A DNA stretch of 64,000 bases, from positions 1 to 64,000 of the forward strand of contig CALWSL010000004.1 of assembly GCA_944384205.1 (NCBI GenBank). The letters are read 5' to 3'. The translations under genes and the position numbers were made by a program. Shown piece by piece: positions 7,191-15,929 of the stretch. Numbering within the stretch: position 1 is the stretch's first letter; every line of letters starts with the position of its first letter. The notes beneath the pieces are model-generated. The model saw only the letters and a program-made list of their open reading frames with translations. It ran no database searches and was not told the origin of the DNA. Source of the stretch: an uncultured Acetatifactor sp. Lineage in GTDB: Bacteria > Bacillota > Clostridia > Lachnospirales > Lachnospiraceae.

Positions 7191-8482
7191 ATAGGAACAG
7201 AAATTACCACATGGAAATATTCATCAACGGAAAACACAGTGGTTCCGAGATAGGCGTCCACAATGGAGCAGATATTCTGGGTGCCGATGCCATGCGTCAT
7301 CTTATCTTTTTTGGTGGTAATCAGTCTGCCGTTTTCAAAAACAGGTTCCGTGACAAAGTTGTTGTCACACTGAATATGTAGCTGCTGCTTATCCCGGTAC
7401 ATTGTAAAACAAATATATGGGCTTGTGTGGATAGAGGATGCTTCAATGGCGTTCTCTAATACATTCCCGATTACAGCGCATAAATCTCTTTCTGAAAAGG
7501 GTGTTTCACTGGTAAGTATTTTTGTTTCAAACGTAATGCCAAACTGGGAGGCTTTGCTGATTTTACTGTTTAACAGTACGGATAAAACCTTATTTTCAGG
7601 AAAATAAAAGCTGTTGGCAACAGACAGCTCCTGTGTGATGGAAGTCAGATAATTTTCCATTTCATCATAGGCTTTTACGGATAAAAATCCCTGCAGGATA
7701 GACATATGATTATTCATGTCGTGGCGCAGAGAACGGAGATTTTCTACAACGGAGGTCATGTCAGAGGTCAGTTTATGTTCCATTTCTGCCTGCTGTAATT
7801 TCAGGGAGGTATTCATAATTTCTTCTGACTTTCGCATAACCTTCTGCAGCAGATAAATAGATAAGCCGGAAATAATTATCAGTACAAAAAGAGATAACGT
7901 AATGGCTGTATCTACATCTATAAAAAATGAATGATAATAAAATAGACTACAAAGCATGATAAGGTAAATTCCATCAATCAGTATAATGGCGCAAACTTCC
8001 GTAGAAAACTCAACAAAAGCTGTTCTTTTGGCATATTTTGAACGTGTAAACCAACTTACTGTAAGAAAAAGTAAGATACGTGATAAAACCATTCCCACAC
8101 AGTAGGCGGACGTTGACTGCGATATCTCTTCAAAGGGCGTCTGCGTAAACAGCATTACAAATGGAGAAGATACTAATTCGCATACGGTCAATGTGAGTAT
8201 AGATAAAAGTATCCAAAATACCCTTGTGCGGGCAGCATCCGAATAAATTACAAATAGTATAGAATAAAAGGTCAGCATTAAAGGCAGTTTTACCGGATAG
8301 GAAGAAAATACTGTCATTAATATCTGAAAAAAAACATAGAGAGCGTAGATAATAACATAAACCGGTACAATTTTCTCTCTGGAAAACCGAAAGGTAAGTT
8401 TATTATTTAACAGACGATAAATGCAATAAATATCAACTATGCTAAAAAGAGCCGCCGTGATTATTTCAAATTCAAAGGTCAT
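7187..8482 (-). CDS. AgrC-like GHKL sensor histidine kinase
   Basis: N-terminal half has six to seven hydrophobic segments (peptide-sensing domain). The cytoplasmic part carries the phospho-acceptor region LRHDMNNHMSILQGFL, the N-box NVLENAIEAS and the glycine-rich GIGTQNI of GHKL ATPases. The ATG at 8482 is chosen because GGGGAG lies just before it; an upstream start at 8542 would overlap the promoter. It is convergent with the agr genes, unlike the usual single agr operon, and presumably senses the processed AgrD peptide and phosphorylates the LytTR regulator. Confidence 0.88.
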   Translation of the reverse strand: MTFEFEIITAALFSIVDIYCIYRLLNNKLTFRFSREKIVPVYVIIYALYVFFQILMTVFSSYPVKLPLMLTFYSILFVIYSDAARTRVFWILLSILTLTVCELVSSPFVMLFTQTPFEEISQSTSAYCVGMVLSRILLFLTVSWFTRSKYAKRTAFVEFSTEVCAIILIDGIYLIMLCSLFYYHSFFIDVDTAITLSLFVLIIISGLSIYLLQKVMRKSEEIMNTSLKLQQAEMEHKLTSDMTSVVENLRSLRHDMNNHMSILQGFLSVKAYDEMENYLTSITQELSVANSFYFPENKVLSVLLNSKISKASQFGITFETKILTSETPFSERDLCAVIGNVLENAIEASSIHTSPYICFTMYRDKQQLHIQCDNNFVTEPVFENGRLITTKKDKMTHGIGTQNICSIVDAYLGTTVFSVDEYFHVVISVPI

Positions 8483-8513
8483 GATATGTTCTCCCCAAAT
8501 GATACTATATAAC

Positions 8514-8542
8514 ATAATAGTATAATTTATTTTCACTGTCAA
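8514..8542 (-). promoter_or_regulatory. Sigma-A promoter of AgrC-like kinase
   Basis: Reading on the minus strand, TTGACA (8542-8537), a 17-bp spacer and TATTAT (8519-8514) lie upstream of the kinase start at 8482. Confidence 0.65.
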
Positions 8543-8550
8543 TAAATGAC

Positions 8551-8569
8551 AATGGAATGTATTTCCATT
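8551..8569. promoter_or_regulatory. Palindrome between agrC-like gene and OPT gene
   Basis: AATGGAA and TTCCATT are exact inverted arms around TGTAT. The site lies between divergent genes, just upstream of the kinase -35 and 80 bp before the OPT start, so an operator role is plausible but unproven. Confidence 0.4.
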
Positions 8570-8642
8570 ATCTTTTCTGCGTTTTTCCTTATAATATCTA
8601 TGAGAATAACGGATACTGTATTATTAGAAGGGAAGCGGAAAC

Positions 8643-10556
8643 ATGAACGAAAACAAAGAGTTTAAGCCTTTTGTCCCAGCGGACAAAACAATGCCGGAAT
8701 TTACGGGCACATCCATTATACTGGGCATCCTGCTGGCAGTTGTATTCGGCGCGGCAAATGCTTATCTGGGACTGCGGGTAGGTATGACGGTATCCGCTTC
8801 CATTCCTGCGGCTGTTATTTCTATGGGAATGATACGTGTCATTCTGAAAAAAGAATCCATTTTGGAGAATAACATGGTTCAGACAATCGGTTCCGCAGGT
8901 GAGTCTGTGGCAGCCGGTGCAATTTTTACGCTGCCTGCGCTTTTTATGTGGGCAAAGGAATGGGGGGCAGATACCCCTTCTTTGGCAGAAATTGCAACGA
9001 TAACATTTATTGGCGGCGCTCTCGGCATTTTATTTATGGTGCCGCTCAGAAAGGCATTGATTGTACAGGAGCATGGTACCCTTCCCTACCCTGAGGGAAA
9101 AGCCTGTGCAGAGGTTCTTATGGCGGGAGAGGAAGGCGGAGGAAAAGCTTCTATCGTATTTGCCGGACTTGGAATCTCAGCGGTATATAAGTTTATCACG
9201 GATGGCTTAAAGGCTTTTCCCAGTGAAGTACATTACGAAATTCCCGTATATAAAGGCGCAGGGTTTGGGGCGGATATTTTACCTGCACTTTTAGGCGTCG
9301 GTTATATCTGCGGTCCCAGAATTTCCTCTTATCTGGTTGCGGGAGGGGTGCTGGGATGGTTTGTGCTGATGCCGTTAATCGTGCTGTTTGGTGAAAATAT
9401 TACTTTATTTCCTGCGGACGTCAGTGTGGCGGAGGTTTATGCACAGGCAGGCTCCTTTGGAATCTGGTCTGATTATATCAAGTATATCGGAGCAGGCGCT
9501 GTGGCGTGTGGCGGAATTATCAGTTTGGTAAAGTCTCTTCCTTTGATTGTTACAACTTTCAGGGACGCCATGAGGGGTTTTGGAAAAGGAACAAAGACTG
9601 AGGAACGGACCAATCAGGATTTGGATATGCGTTTTATTTTGATAGGCATTGTCTGTCTGATTCTGGCAATTTGGCTTGTTCCCATAATTCCGATTAATCT
9701 GTTTGGCGCATTTTTTATTGTTGCATTTGGCTTCTTTTTTGCAACTGTATCCTCCAGAATGGTAGGACTTGTAGGAAGCAGTAATAACCCTGTTTCCGGT
9801 ATGACCATTGCCACTCTGCTGGTTGCGTCCCTCGTATTAAAGGCAACCGGAATGGCGGGACAGGCAGGTATGACCGCAGCAATTGCCATCGGTGGCGTTA
9901 TCTGTATTGTAGCTGCTATTGCGGGTGATACCTCTCAGGATTTAAAGACCGGATATATATTAGGTGCAACACCCAGAAAACAGCAGATGGGTGAGCTGAT
10001 AGGTGTGCTTGCTGCAGCCGTTGCTATCGGCACTGTGTTATATCTGCTGGATGCTGCGTGGGGCTTTGAGTCATCAGAACTTCCCGCACCACAGGCAACG
10101 CTGATGAAAATGATAGTTGAAGGTGTTATGGGCGGAAACCTGCCGTGGACTTTGGTTGGAATCGGTGCTTTTATTGCAGTTGTAGTTGAAATATTAGGTA
10201 TTCCGGTACTGCCTTTTGCAATCGGTCTCTATCTGCCGATTCACCTAAGCGTTCCTATGATGATTGGCGGTATGGTAAGATGGGCTGTTGAGAAAAAAAC
10301 TACTGTCGAAAACGGTATTCTTTACAGTTCGGGACTTATCGCCGGGGAGGGCATAATAGGGATTCTGCTTGCCGTATTTGCTATTATCAAGCTGCCCGGA
10401 GGCAGCAGTCTGGGCGATGTCATCGGAGGATTATTACCTGGTTTCATTCCCGCTTTGAAAAATACAAATGTTGGAAATATTATCGGTATTATTGCATTTG
10501 CGCTGCTGACACTTTCCCTGTGGAAATTCTGTGTCGGAAAGAGCGAAAAGGTATAA
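8643..10556 (+). CDS. OPT family oligopeptide transporter
   Basis: Very hydrophobic protein of 637 residues with about 14-16 membrane helices. The N-terminus includes FTGTSIILGILLAVVFGAANA and YLGLRVGMTVSASIPAAVIS, and PEGKACAEVLMAGEEG follows at about residue 155. These are characteristic of the bacterial OPT/YSL branch. Length is normal for bacterial OPT proteins. It probably imports short peptides or metal chelates. GAAGGGAAGCGG lies before ATG 8643. The PqqD-like gene follows after 12 bp, so the two form an operon ended by the hairpin at 10.93 kb. Confidence 0.93.
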   Translation: MNENKEFKPFVPADKTMPEFTGTSIILGILLAVVFGAANAYLGLRVGMTVSASIPAAVISMGMIRVILKKESILENNMVQTIGSAGESVAAGAIFTLPALFMWAKEWGADTPSLAEIATITFIGGALGILFMVPLRKALIVQEHGTLPYPEGKACAEVLMAGEEGGGKASIVFAGLGISAVYKFITDGLKAFPSEVHYEIPVYKGAGFGADILPALLGVGYICGPRISSYLVAGGVLGWFVLMPLIVLFGENITLFPADVSVAEVYAQAGSFGIWSDYIKYIGAGAVACGGIISLVKSLPLIVTTFRDAMRGFGKGTKTEERTNQDLDMRFILIGIVCLILAIWLVPIIPINLFGAFFIVAFGFFFATVSSRMVGLVGSSNNPVSGMTIATLLVASLVLKATGMAGQAGMTAAIAIGGVICIVAAIAGDTSQDLKTGYILGATPRKQQMGELIGVLAAAVAIGTVLYLLDAAWGFESSELPAPQATLMKMIVEGVMGGNLPWTLVGIGAFIAVVVEILGIPVLPFAIGLYLPIHLSVPMMIGGMVRWAVEKKTTVENGILYSSGLIAGEGIIGILLAVFAIIKLPGGSSLGDVIGGLLPGFIPALKNTNVGNIIGIIAFALLTLSLWKFCVGKSEKV

Positions 10557-10568
10557 AGGGAGGTCACT

Positions 10569-10913
10569 GTGAAGAAAAAGAAAAATTATATGGATTTTAT
10601 TCCCTGCTGTAATCCATTATATACATGGGACGAAAACCAGGAGGGAATTGTAACGGTTCATGTTGTAAACAAAGGTTTTTATAACCGCTTAGCCCAAATA
10701 CTGTTAAAAAAGCCCCGGCTAAGTCATATCAGTCTGGACGGGTATGGAAGTTTTGTGTGGAAGCAGATGGACGGGAAAAGGTCTGTTTATGATATCTCTT
10801 TACTGATAAAGGATAAATTCGGAAAAGAGGCTGAGCCTGTTGTTCAGAGACTGGTACAATATTTCCGCATTTTATATCAGAATCAATTTATCGGATATGT
10901 GAAAGAGAAATAG
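10569..10913 (+). CDS. PqqD family protein next to OPT transporter
   Basis: 114 residues. The central part (LDGYGSFVWKQMDGKRSVYDISLLIKDKF, given in two pieces: LDGYGSFVWKQMDG and KRSVYDISLLI) followed by a helix rich in Val/Leu matches the PqqD winged-helix fold. GTG start at 10569 with AGGGAGG upstream. There is no PQQ pathway nearby. Pairing of such a protein with an OPT transporter is common in Firmicutes, but its role is unknown to me; binding a peptide cargo is a guess. Confidence 0.75.
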   Translation: MKKKKNYMDFIPCCNPLYTWDENQEGIVTVHVVNKGFYNRLAQILLKKPRLSHISLDGYGSFVWKQMDGKRSVYDISLLIKDKFGKEAEPVVQRLVQYFRILYQNQFIGYVKEK

Positions 10914-10922
10914 CTGTAAATA

Positions 10923-10967
10923 AAAAAGCTGCCGCTTTGCAAATTCGCGAAAGCGACAGCTCTTTTT
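10923..10967. terminator. Bidirectional terminator between PqqD and lipoprotein genes
   Basis: GCTGCCGCTTT (10928-10938) and AAAGCGACAGC (10950-10960) pair over 11 bp with one mismatch. An A-run precedes and a T-run follows, so it can stop transcription from both convergent genes. Confidence 0.8.
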
Positions 10968-10978
10968 ACAGGAATTGA

Positions 10979-11605
10979 TTATTCAAATCTTATCGTATCA
11001 GCGGCTGCTTTAAAAGTGTCATAGAATCCTTCATCGTTGATATCAGTGAATGTGATAAAATGAAGTTCATCAGCAGTTTCAATAATACACTGCAACTGGC
11101 GAACAGAAGTTCCTGACATTTCATATTCAAAGGCATAGTTAAATGCGCGGCAACCGTCTACTTCGTAGGAAGATTCCTCTAATAAAGTGAGTGTAAGATC
11201 CTCTCCATATGCTTCTTCCAACTGAGCTTCTACAGAAGCCATTAAAATTTCAGAATTAATGGAATCGAAAGAACCGTCGTTTTCTAATGCCAAATAGTTA
11301 ATGTTGGATAATTTGGTAGTATCCTCACAGGAGTAATAATTCTCCTCACTCTCTACAAAGCCTTCAGGGATATCAAAGGTCAAGGTACCGGTTGCAGCAG
11401 CGGTTTCGTCTGCCGCACTTTCAGTATCTGCTGCAACATTAGCATCTTCAGCTGATTCTGCCGCATCGGTATTTTCTGTGGCATCTGTGCTTTCTACGGA
11501 AGTTGTTTCTTCATTGGTGTTTGCAGTATCTTCCGAGCTGCCGCATGCACACATAGCAAATGTAAGTGCGCAAATAATTGATAAAATTACTAATTTCTTT
11601 TTCAT
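10979..11605 (-). CDS. Putative lipoprotein, unknown function
   Basis: Lipoprotein signal: MKKKLVILSIICALTFAMCACGSS with a likely modified Cys in MCAC. An Ala/Glu/Thr-rich linker (residues about 25-75) is followed by a globular domain of about 130 residues starting near TGTLTFDIPEGFVESEE. The start at 11605 is chosen for its AGAGGAGAG ribosome binding site; the frame runs 23 codons further upstream without a better start. I do not recognise the domain. The protein should be anchored on the outer face of the membrane. Confidence 0.8.
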   Translation of the reverse strand: MKKKLVILSIICALTFAMCACGSSEDTANTNEETTSVESTDATENTDAAESAEDANVAADTESAADETAAATGTLTFDIPEGFVESEENYYSCEDTTKLSNINYLALENDGSFDSINSEILMASVEAQLEEAYGEDLTLTLLEESSYEVDGCRAFNYAFEYEMSGTSVRQLQCIIETADELHFITFTDINDEGFYDTFKAAADTIRFE

Positions 11606-11713
11606 AATTCTCTCCTCTTTTTTTAAATTTTTCAAAAACTGATATATCTTATAATAATTTATTGCGGAATGCAAGCGAAACCTGTTAGGGATTTAGTACT
11701 ATAAAATGCCAAA

Positions 11714-11757
11714 AATAAACGCCCGTACAAGTAAAAGTATACTTGCAGGGCGTTATT
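11714..11757 (-). terminator. Terminator downstream of rubrerythrin gene
   Basis: AATAAACGCCCGTACAAGT and ACTTGCAGGGCGTTATT pair as an imperfect hairpin, with a T-rich stretch in the minus-strand direction. It separates the rubrerythrin gene from the lipoprotein gene on the same strand. Confidence 0.7.
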
Positions 11758-11782
11758 TTCACCATTTTACATGGCTTGCAGC

Positions 11783-12322
11783 TTAACCGAAATATCTCTT
11801 TAACAGACCTTCAAATGCTTTACCATGGCGAGCCTCGTCGCGTGCCATCTCATGAACGGTGTCATGGATTGCGTCAAGGTTCAGATCCTTTGCACGCTTT
11901 GCAAGGTCAAACTTACCTGCGGTGGCGCCGTTCTCAGCATCCACTCTCATCTCCAGATTCTTCTTGGTGGAATCGGTAACAACCTCACCCAGAAGCTCTG
12001 CAAATTTTGCAGCGTGTTCAGCCTCTTCATAAGCAGCCTTCTCCCAGTAAAGACCAATTTCAGGATAACCCTCTCTGTGAGCTACTCTTGCCATTGCAAG
12101 GTACATACCAACCTCAGAGCATTCTCCTTCAAAATTTGCGCGAAGATCCTTAATGATATCTTCGGGAGCGCCCTGTGCAACGCCGACTACATGCTCAGCC
12201 GCCCAGGTTTTTTCGCCGGACTGTACCGTAAATTTCTCAGCAGGAACGCCGCAAACGGGGCATTTCTCAGGCGCTGCATCTCCTTCATAAACATAGCCAC
12301 ATACACTACATACAAATTTCAT
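11783..12322 (-). CDS. Reverse rubrerythrin (NADH peroxidase type)
   Basis: 179 residues. The N-terminal rubredoxin-like domain (1-35) has CSVCG and CPVCG iron ligands; the ferritin-like diiron domain follows with [19 protein letters not shown] and [10 protein letters not shown] supplying Glu/His ligands. The rubredoxin part comes first, which defines reverse rubrerythrins of clostridia; they reduce hydrogen peroxide (and oxygen) with electrons from NADH via other proteins. It lies just downstream of perR on the same strand, fitting PerR control. Confidence 0.93.
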   Translation of the reverse strand: MKFVCSVCGYVYEGDAAPEKCPVCGVPAEKFTVQSGEKTWAAEHVVGVAQGAPEDIIKDLRANFEGECSEVGMYLAMARVAHREGYPEIGLYWEKAAYEEAEHAAKFAELLGEVVTDSTKKNLEMRVDAENGATAGKFDLAKRAKDLNLDAIHDTVHEMARDEARHGKAFEGLLKRYFG

Positions 12323-12364
12323 AATCTTAATCTCCTTTGCTTTTTATAAAATAAATTTTAGGTT

Positions 12365-12766
12365 CTACAAATTGTTATGACAGAGTTCTTTGGTACATTT
12401 ACTGCAGGTTCCGTAAAAATAAGTTACATGTCCCGCAATGGTTCCGTCAAAATTAGCACCGGCGCGTTGGTTGATAAATTCAATGCTTTCCATCTCCAGA
12501 TCTGTTATGCCGCCGCATTCCGTACAGCAAAAATGGTAATGGGGTGAAGTGTCCGCATCAAAGTGATCCACACCGTCTCCCAGTCTTAAGCGCTGTATCT
12601 CGCCGATATCAGCTAAAAGAGTCAGATTGCGGTATACAGTTCCCAAACTGATATTGGGATTTTCCTGACGGACATTCATATAGATAACATCTGCCGTAGG
12701 ATGATCTTTTCTGCCCATTAGAAAAGCCTTAATCATATCGCGCTGTTTGCTGTGCTTTAGTGCCAT
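12365..12766 (-). CDS. perR: Fur-family peroxide regulator PerR
   Basis: 133 residues from ATG 12766, chosen because AAAGGAG precedes it. N-terminal winged helix (NPNISLGTVYRNLTLLADIG) is followed by the metal-sensing region DGVDHFDADTSPHYHFCC, which carries the His/Asp pattern of PerR, and structural zinc pairs CTEC and CSKC. It would repress peroxide-defence genes such as the adjacent rubrerythrin until oxidised. A Zur or Fur role cannot be fully excluded, but the neighbour argues for PerR. Confidence 0.88.
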   Translation of the reverse strand: MALKHSKQRDMIKAFLMGRKDHPTADVIYMNVRQENPNISLGTVYRNLTLLADIGEIQRLRLGDGVDHFDADTSPHYHFCCTECGGITDLEMESIEFINQRAGANFDGTIAGHVTYFYGTCSKCTKELCHNNL

Positions 12767-12789
12767 CGTGAACTCCTTTTTAAAAATAA

Positions 12790-12834
12790 GAATCATTATT
12801 GATTCAATTATAGCAAATTTTATCAGGATGTCAA
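12790..12834 (-). promoter_or_regulatory. perR promoter with PerR/Fur-type operator
   Basis: Minus strand: TTGACA (12834-12829), 16-bp spacer, TATAAT (12812-12807). Immediately downstream at 12805-12790 is the perfect palindrome GAATCAATAATGATTC, similar in composition to Fur/PerR boxes and placed at the transcription start. Autoregulation is the simplest reading. Confidence 0.75.
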
Positions 12835-12863
12835 TGCTTTTTGATAAAAATTTACAAATAAAT

Positions 12864-13032
12864 TTGTAACAGTTCAGCCCGCGCCATTCGCAAAGCCGCG
12901 TCAGAGGCGCTTTTGCGCTGCTACGCAGCTCCCTTTGCTCATTATCGGGCGCTCAGCTCATAAGCTGCACAACAAGCAACTTTATGCAAGCATGATTTGC
13001 TTGTCATACAGCTTATGGCTGAACTGTTACAA
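12864..13032. repeat. MITE-like element with 16-bp terminal inverted repeats
   Basis: TTGTAACAGTTCAGCC at 12864-12879 and its exact reverse complement at 13017-13032 bound a 169-bp segment that is clearly more GC-rich than the flanking AT-rich DNA and contains smaller hairpins. It has no coding potential. It fills most of the 403-bp gap between perR and the kinase gene. A fragment with a similar end (CTGAACTGTTATAAAAG) occurs near 30.17 kb. No target-site duplication is obvious. Confidence 0.5.
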
Positions 13033-13169
13033 AAATTTTAGAGTTTTTTAATGATAATGTATAATTGTTTTTACACATTTGATGAAAGAGTGTGATATAC
13101 TGTTTTTAGAACTGCTGTTTTAAGGATGTATGATATTTATGCGAAAAGAGAAAACGGGAGTAAGGGGAC

Positions 13170-14651
13170 ATGAAATTTAAAACCAGATTACGGGTAACTT
13201 TTATCAGTATTATTGTGCTGCCGCTTTTATTGACAGTACTGGCGTTTGTAACAATCGCTATTTATTTGATGAATGTGCAGTCCGGGGAACGAATTTTGCA
13301 AATGGATTCTTTGTCAATGTCTGAGAACATGCAGGATTTCATTAATGTGACGGATGAAGCGTATTTTACGCTTCAGGAGCAGGTGCAGGAAGATGCTTCC
13401 AGACTGGAAGATAAAGAATATCTTGACTGGGTTAATAATGAGGTTGCGCGGAATTCTACTTATATAATTGTACGCAAAAGCGGTGAGTTGTACTATTCGG
13501 GAGACAGCACGGCAGCAAAAAAGATATTTGATAAGCTTCCGCCATATGGGAAGGCATATCTGGCAGAGGATTCGGGATATTATTTTAGTGAGCAGGAAAA
13601 ATATGTAAAGCAGATAGATTTTGTCTTTACAGACGGCAGCGAGGGAAGTGTCTTTGTCGTTACCAAGCTGAATCCGCTGATTTCCAGAAAATTATTGATA
13701 GATATGTTTGTTGCTATCGTATGTATTCTTATTTTTACAAGCCTTATGCTGACGCAGTGGATTCGCAAAGGAGTATTCACACCGATTAATGAACTGAATG
13801 TTGCGATGCAAAAGATTAAAGACGGTAATTTTGATTATATGCTGCAGACGGATGCGAAGGGTGAAATCGGTGACCTCTATCGCAATTATGAAGATATGAG
13901 GCTGCGTTTAAAGGAGTCAACAGAGGAAAATAATAGGTATAAACAGCAGAACAAAGAGCTTGTAAGCAATATTTCCCATGATTTAAAGACGCCAATTACA
14001 GCGATTAAAGGCTATGTGGAGGGAATTATGGACGGTGTGGCGGATACGCCGGAAAAAATAGATAAATATATCAAAACAATTTATAATAAAGCCAACGATA
14101 TGGATCGTCTCATTAATGAACTGACGGTGTATTCGGGAATTGACAATAACCGCATTCCCTATAATTTTCATCGCATTAATGTGGCAGACTATTTTGGAGA
14201 TTGTGTGGAGGAGGTTGGACTGGATTTGGAATCCAAGAATATCAAGCTGAATTATTCCAGCCTGATAGAACCTGACACGATTGTCATAGCTGATCCCGAA
14301 CAGATGAAAAAGGTTATCAACAATATAATCAGTAACAGCGTGAAATATATGGATAAACCCCAGGGGGAGATAGACATTCGCATTCTGGATGAAGTGGATT
14401 CCATTCGTGTGGAAATTGAGGACAACGGAAAAGGAATTGCACAGAAGGATTTGCAGCGGATATTCGACCGGTTTTACCGGACGGATGCTTCCCGTAATTC
14501 CGCACAGGGAGGAAGCGGAATCGGACTTTCCATTGTAAAGAAGATTATTGAGGATCACGGCGGATATGTCTGGGCGACCAGTAAGGAGGGCGAAGGCACC
14601 TGTATGCACTTTGTACTCAGAAAATATATCGAATTGCAGAATACAAAATAA
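13170..14651 (+). CDS. Sensor histidine kinase (HAMP-HisKA-HATPase)
   Basis: 493 residues: membrane helix about 10-34, extracellular sensor about 35-170, second helix about 173-195, HAMP about 196-250, HisKA with NISHDLKTPITAIKGYVEG (phospho-His near residue 270), and HATPase with ISNSVKYMDKP, DNGKGI and GGSGIGLSI. Ribosome binding site GTAAGGGGAC before ATG 13170. It pairs with the OmpR-type regulator 43 bp downstream. The signal is unknown. Confidence 0.93.
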   Translation: MKFKTRLRVTFISIIVLPLLLTVLAFVTIAIYLMNVQSGERILQMDSLSMSENMQDFINVTDEAYFTLQEQVQEDASRLEDKEYLDWVNNEVARNSTYIIVRKSGELYYSGDSTAAKKIFDKLPPYGKAYLAEDSGYYFSEQEKYVKQIDFVFTDGSEGSVFVVTKLNPLISRKLLIDMFVAIVCILIFTSLMLTQWIRKGVFTPINELNVAMQKIKDGNFDYMLQTDAKGEIGDLYRNYEDMRLRLKESTEENNRYKQQNKELVSNISHDLKTPITAIKGYVEGIMDGVADTPEKIDKYIKTIYNKANDMDRLINELTVYSGIDNNRIPYNFHRINVADYFGDCVEEVGLDLESKNIKLNYSSLIEPDTIVIADPEQMKKVINNIISNSVKYMDKPQGEIDIRILDEVDSIRVEIEDNGKGIAQKDLQRIFDRFYRTDASRNSAQGGSGIGLSIVKKIIEDHGGYVWATSKEGEGTCMHFVLRKYIELQNTK

Positions 14652-14694
14652 TATATCAGGAAACGAGCTAAGGTTTAGCGGAACGGAGGAAGAA

Positions 14695-15387
14695 ATGAGC
14701 AAAATTTTGATTGTAGAGGATGAAGTGGCAATTGCAGATTTGGAGAAGGATTATTTGGAACTCAGTGACTTCCAGGTGGATATCTGTTATACCGGAGACG
14801 AAGGTTTACAGATGGCGCTGACGGGAGATTATAATCTGGTGATTTTGGATTTGATGCTTCCGGGGATAGATGGTTTTGAGGTTTGCAAGAGAATTCGTGA
14901 GGAAAAGAATATTCCGATTCTGATGGTATCTGCCAAGAAGGACGATATTGACAAAATCAGGGGCTTAGGTCTGGGTGCGGATGATTACATGACGAAGCCT
15001 TTCAGTCCCAGTGAGCTTGTGGCGAGAGTGAAAGCGCATATGGCGCGTTATGAAAGATTGGTAGGTACCAATCAGAAGCCCAGGAATGACGTGGTAGAGA
15101 TACGCGGCATCCGAATTGATAAGACGGCAAGACGTGTATATGTAGACGGCGAAGAAAAAACTTTTACTACAAAGGAATTTGACCTGCTGACCTTCCTCGC
15201 TGAGAATCCCAATCATGTGTATACGAAGGAAGAGCTTTTCAGGCAAATCTGGGATATGGATTCCATTGGCGATATTGCCACCGTTACCGTGCACATCAAG
15301 AAGATTCGTGAGAAAATTGAGAAGGATACCGCGAAGCCCCAGTATATCGAGACTATCTGGGGAGTGGGTTACCGGTTTAAAGTATAA
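14695..15387 (+). CDS. OmpR/PhoB-family response regulator
   Basis: 230 residues. Receiver domain with VEDEVAI acidic cluster, phospho-acceptor Asp in NLVILDLMLPGIDG and Lys in YMTKPFSPSE; C-terminal winged helix ending in ETIWGVGYRFKV. ATG 14695 follows GGAGGAAGAA. It is the partner of the kinase at 13170. Confidence 0.95.
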   Translation: MSKILIVEDEVAIADLEKDYLELSDFQVDICYTGDEGLQMALTGDYNLVILDLMLPGIDGFEVCKRIREEKNIPILMVSAKKDDIDKIRGLGLGADDYMTKPFSPSELVARVKAHMARYERLVGTNQKPRNDVVEIRGIRIDKTARRVYVDGEEKTFTTKEFDLLTFLAENPNHVYTKEELFRQIWDMDSIGDIATVTVHIKKIREKIEKDTAKPQYIETIWGVGYRFKV

Positions 15388-15439
15388 AGAAGCTTTATAA
15401 CGGTTAGGATTTTTCAATAGTTGGTAAAAATGACTTTGG

Positions 15440-15480
15440 AACAGGAATAGTAATCTCAATAGATGCTACTCCTGTTTTTA
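15440..15480 (+). terminator. Terminator of two-component operon
   Basis: AACAGGAATAG and CTACTCCTGTT form a stem with one mismatch, followed by TTTTATTTAT. It overlaps the first codons of the LysE-like remnant, arguing that the remnant is not translated from its own start. Confidence 0.7.
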
Positions 15481-15795
15481 TTTATGGATTATATAAAATC
15501 AATTGAAAGCGGAAAAGAGGCAAGCTTTCTTTCGGGAATGATATTACAGTTTATGAATCCCAAAATATATATTTATGCAATTACTGCCATGTCGCTCTAC
15601 ATATTACCTGTATACCATTCGGTTGCGGTGCTCATTGGATTTACAGTGGTTTTGACGGCAATTGGAGCATCCGGTTCGTTTATATGGGCGTTGTTTGGTT
15701 CTGCATTTTGCCGTTTGTTAGTCAAGCATACCAAAATTGTGAATATCACCATGGCTTTGCTGCTCGTCTATTGCGCGGCATCTTTGTTTTTTTAG
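15463..15795 (+). pseudogene. N-truncated LysE/RhtB-type exporter remnant
   Basis: 110 residues match the C-terminal half of LysE/RhtB amino-acid exporters: ASFLSGMILQFMNPKIYIYA contains the family's NPK motif, followed by three hydrophobic segments. Family members are about 190-210 residues, so the first 80-90 are absent. A TAG sits directly before the ATG, and that ATG lies inside a terminator hairpin with no ribosome binding site. A decayed gene is the best reading. Confidence 0.65.
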
Positions 15796-15837
15796 CTCAC
15801 CTCGAAACAGTTCTCAAAATCTTAAGGATTAGAGGGA

Positions 15838-15866
15838 TTGTAAAACCGGATGAAAGCCTGTATACT
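15838..15866 (+). promoter_or_regulatory. Sigma-A promoter of surface protein gene
   Basis: TTGTAA (15838-15843), 17-bp spacer, TATACT (15861-15866); the start codon is 63 bp downstream with AAAGGGAGT before it. Confidence 0.65.
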
Positions 15867-15929
15867 AAACTTGAGAAAACAGTTTTTTGCAATAAATACC
15901 TTATGAAAAAAGAGGAAAGGGAGTAAGAG

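Noticed and set aside
11825-12349. Long frame on the plus strand opposite the rubrerythrin gene
   Set aside because: Shadow of a well-supported gene on the other strand; no ribosome binding site or family match.
13983-14702. 240-codon frame antisense to the histidine kinase
   Set aside because: Antisense shadow of conserved kinase domains.
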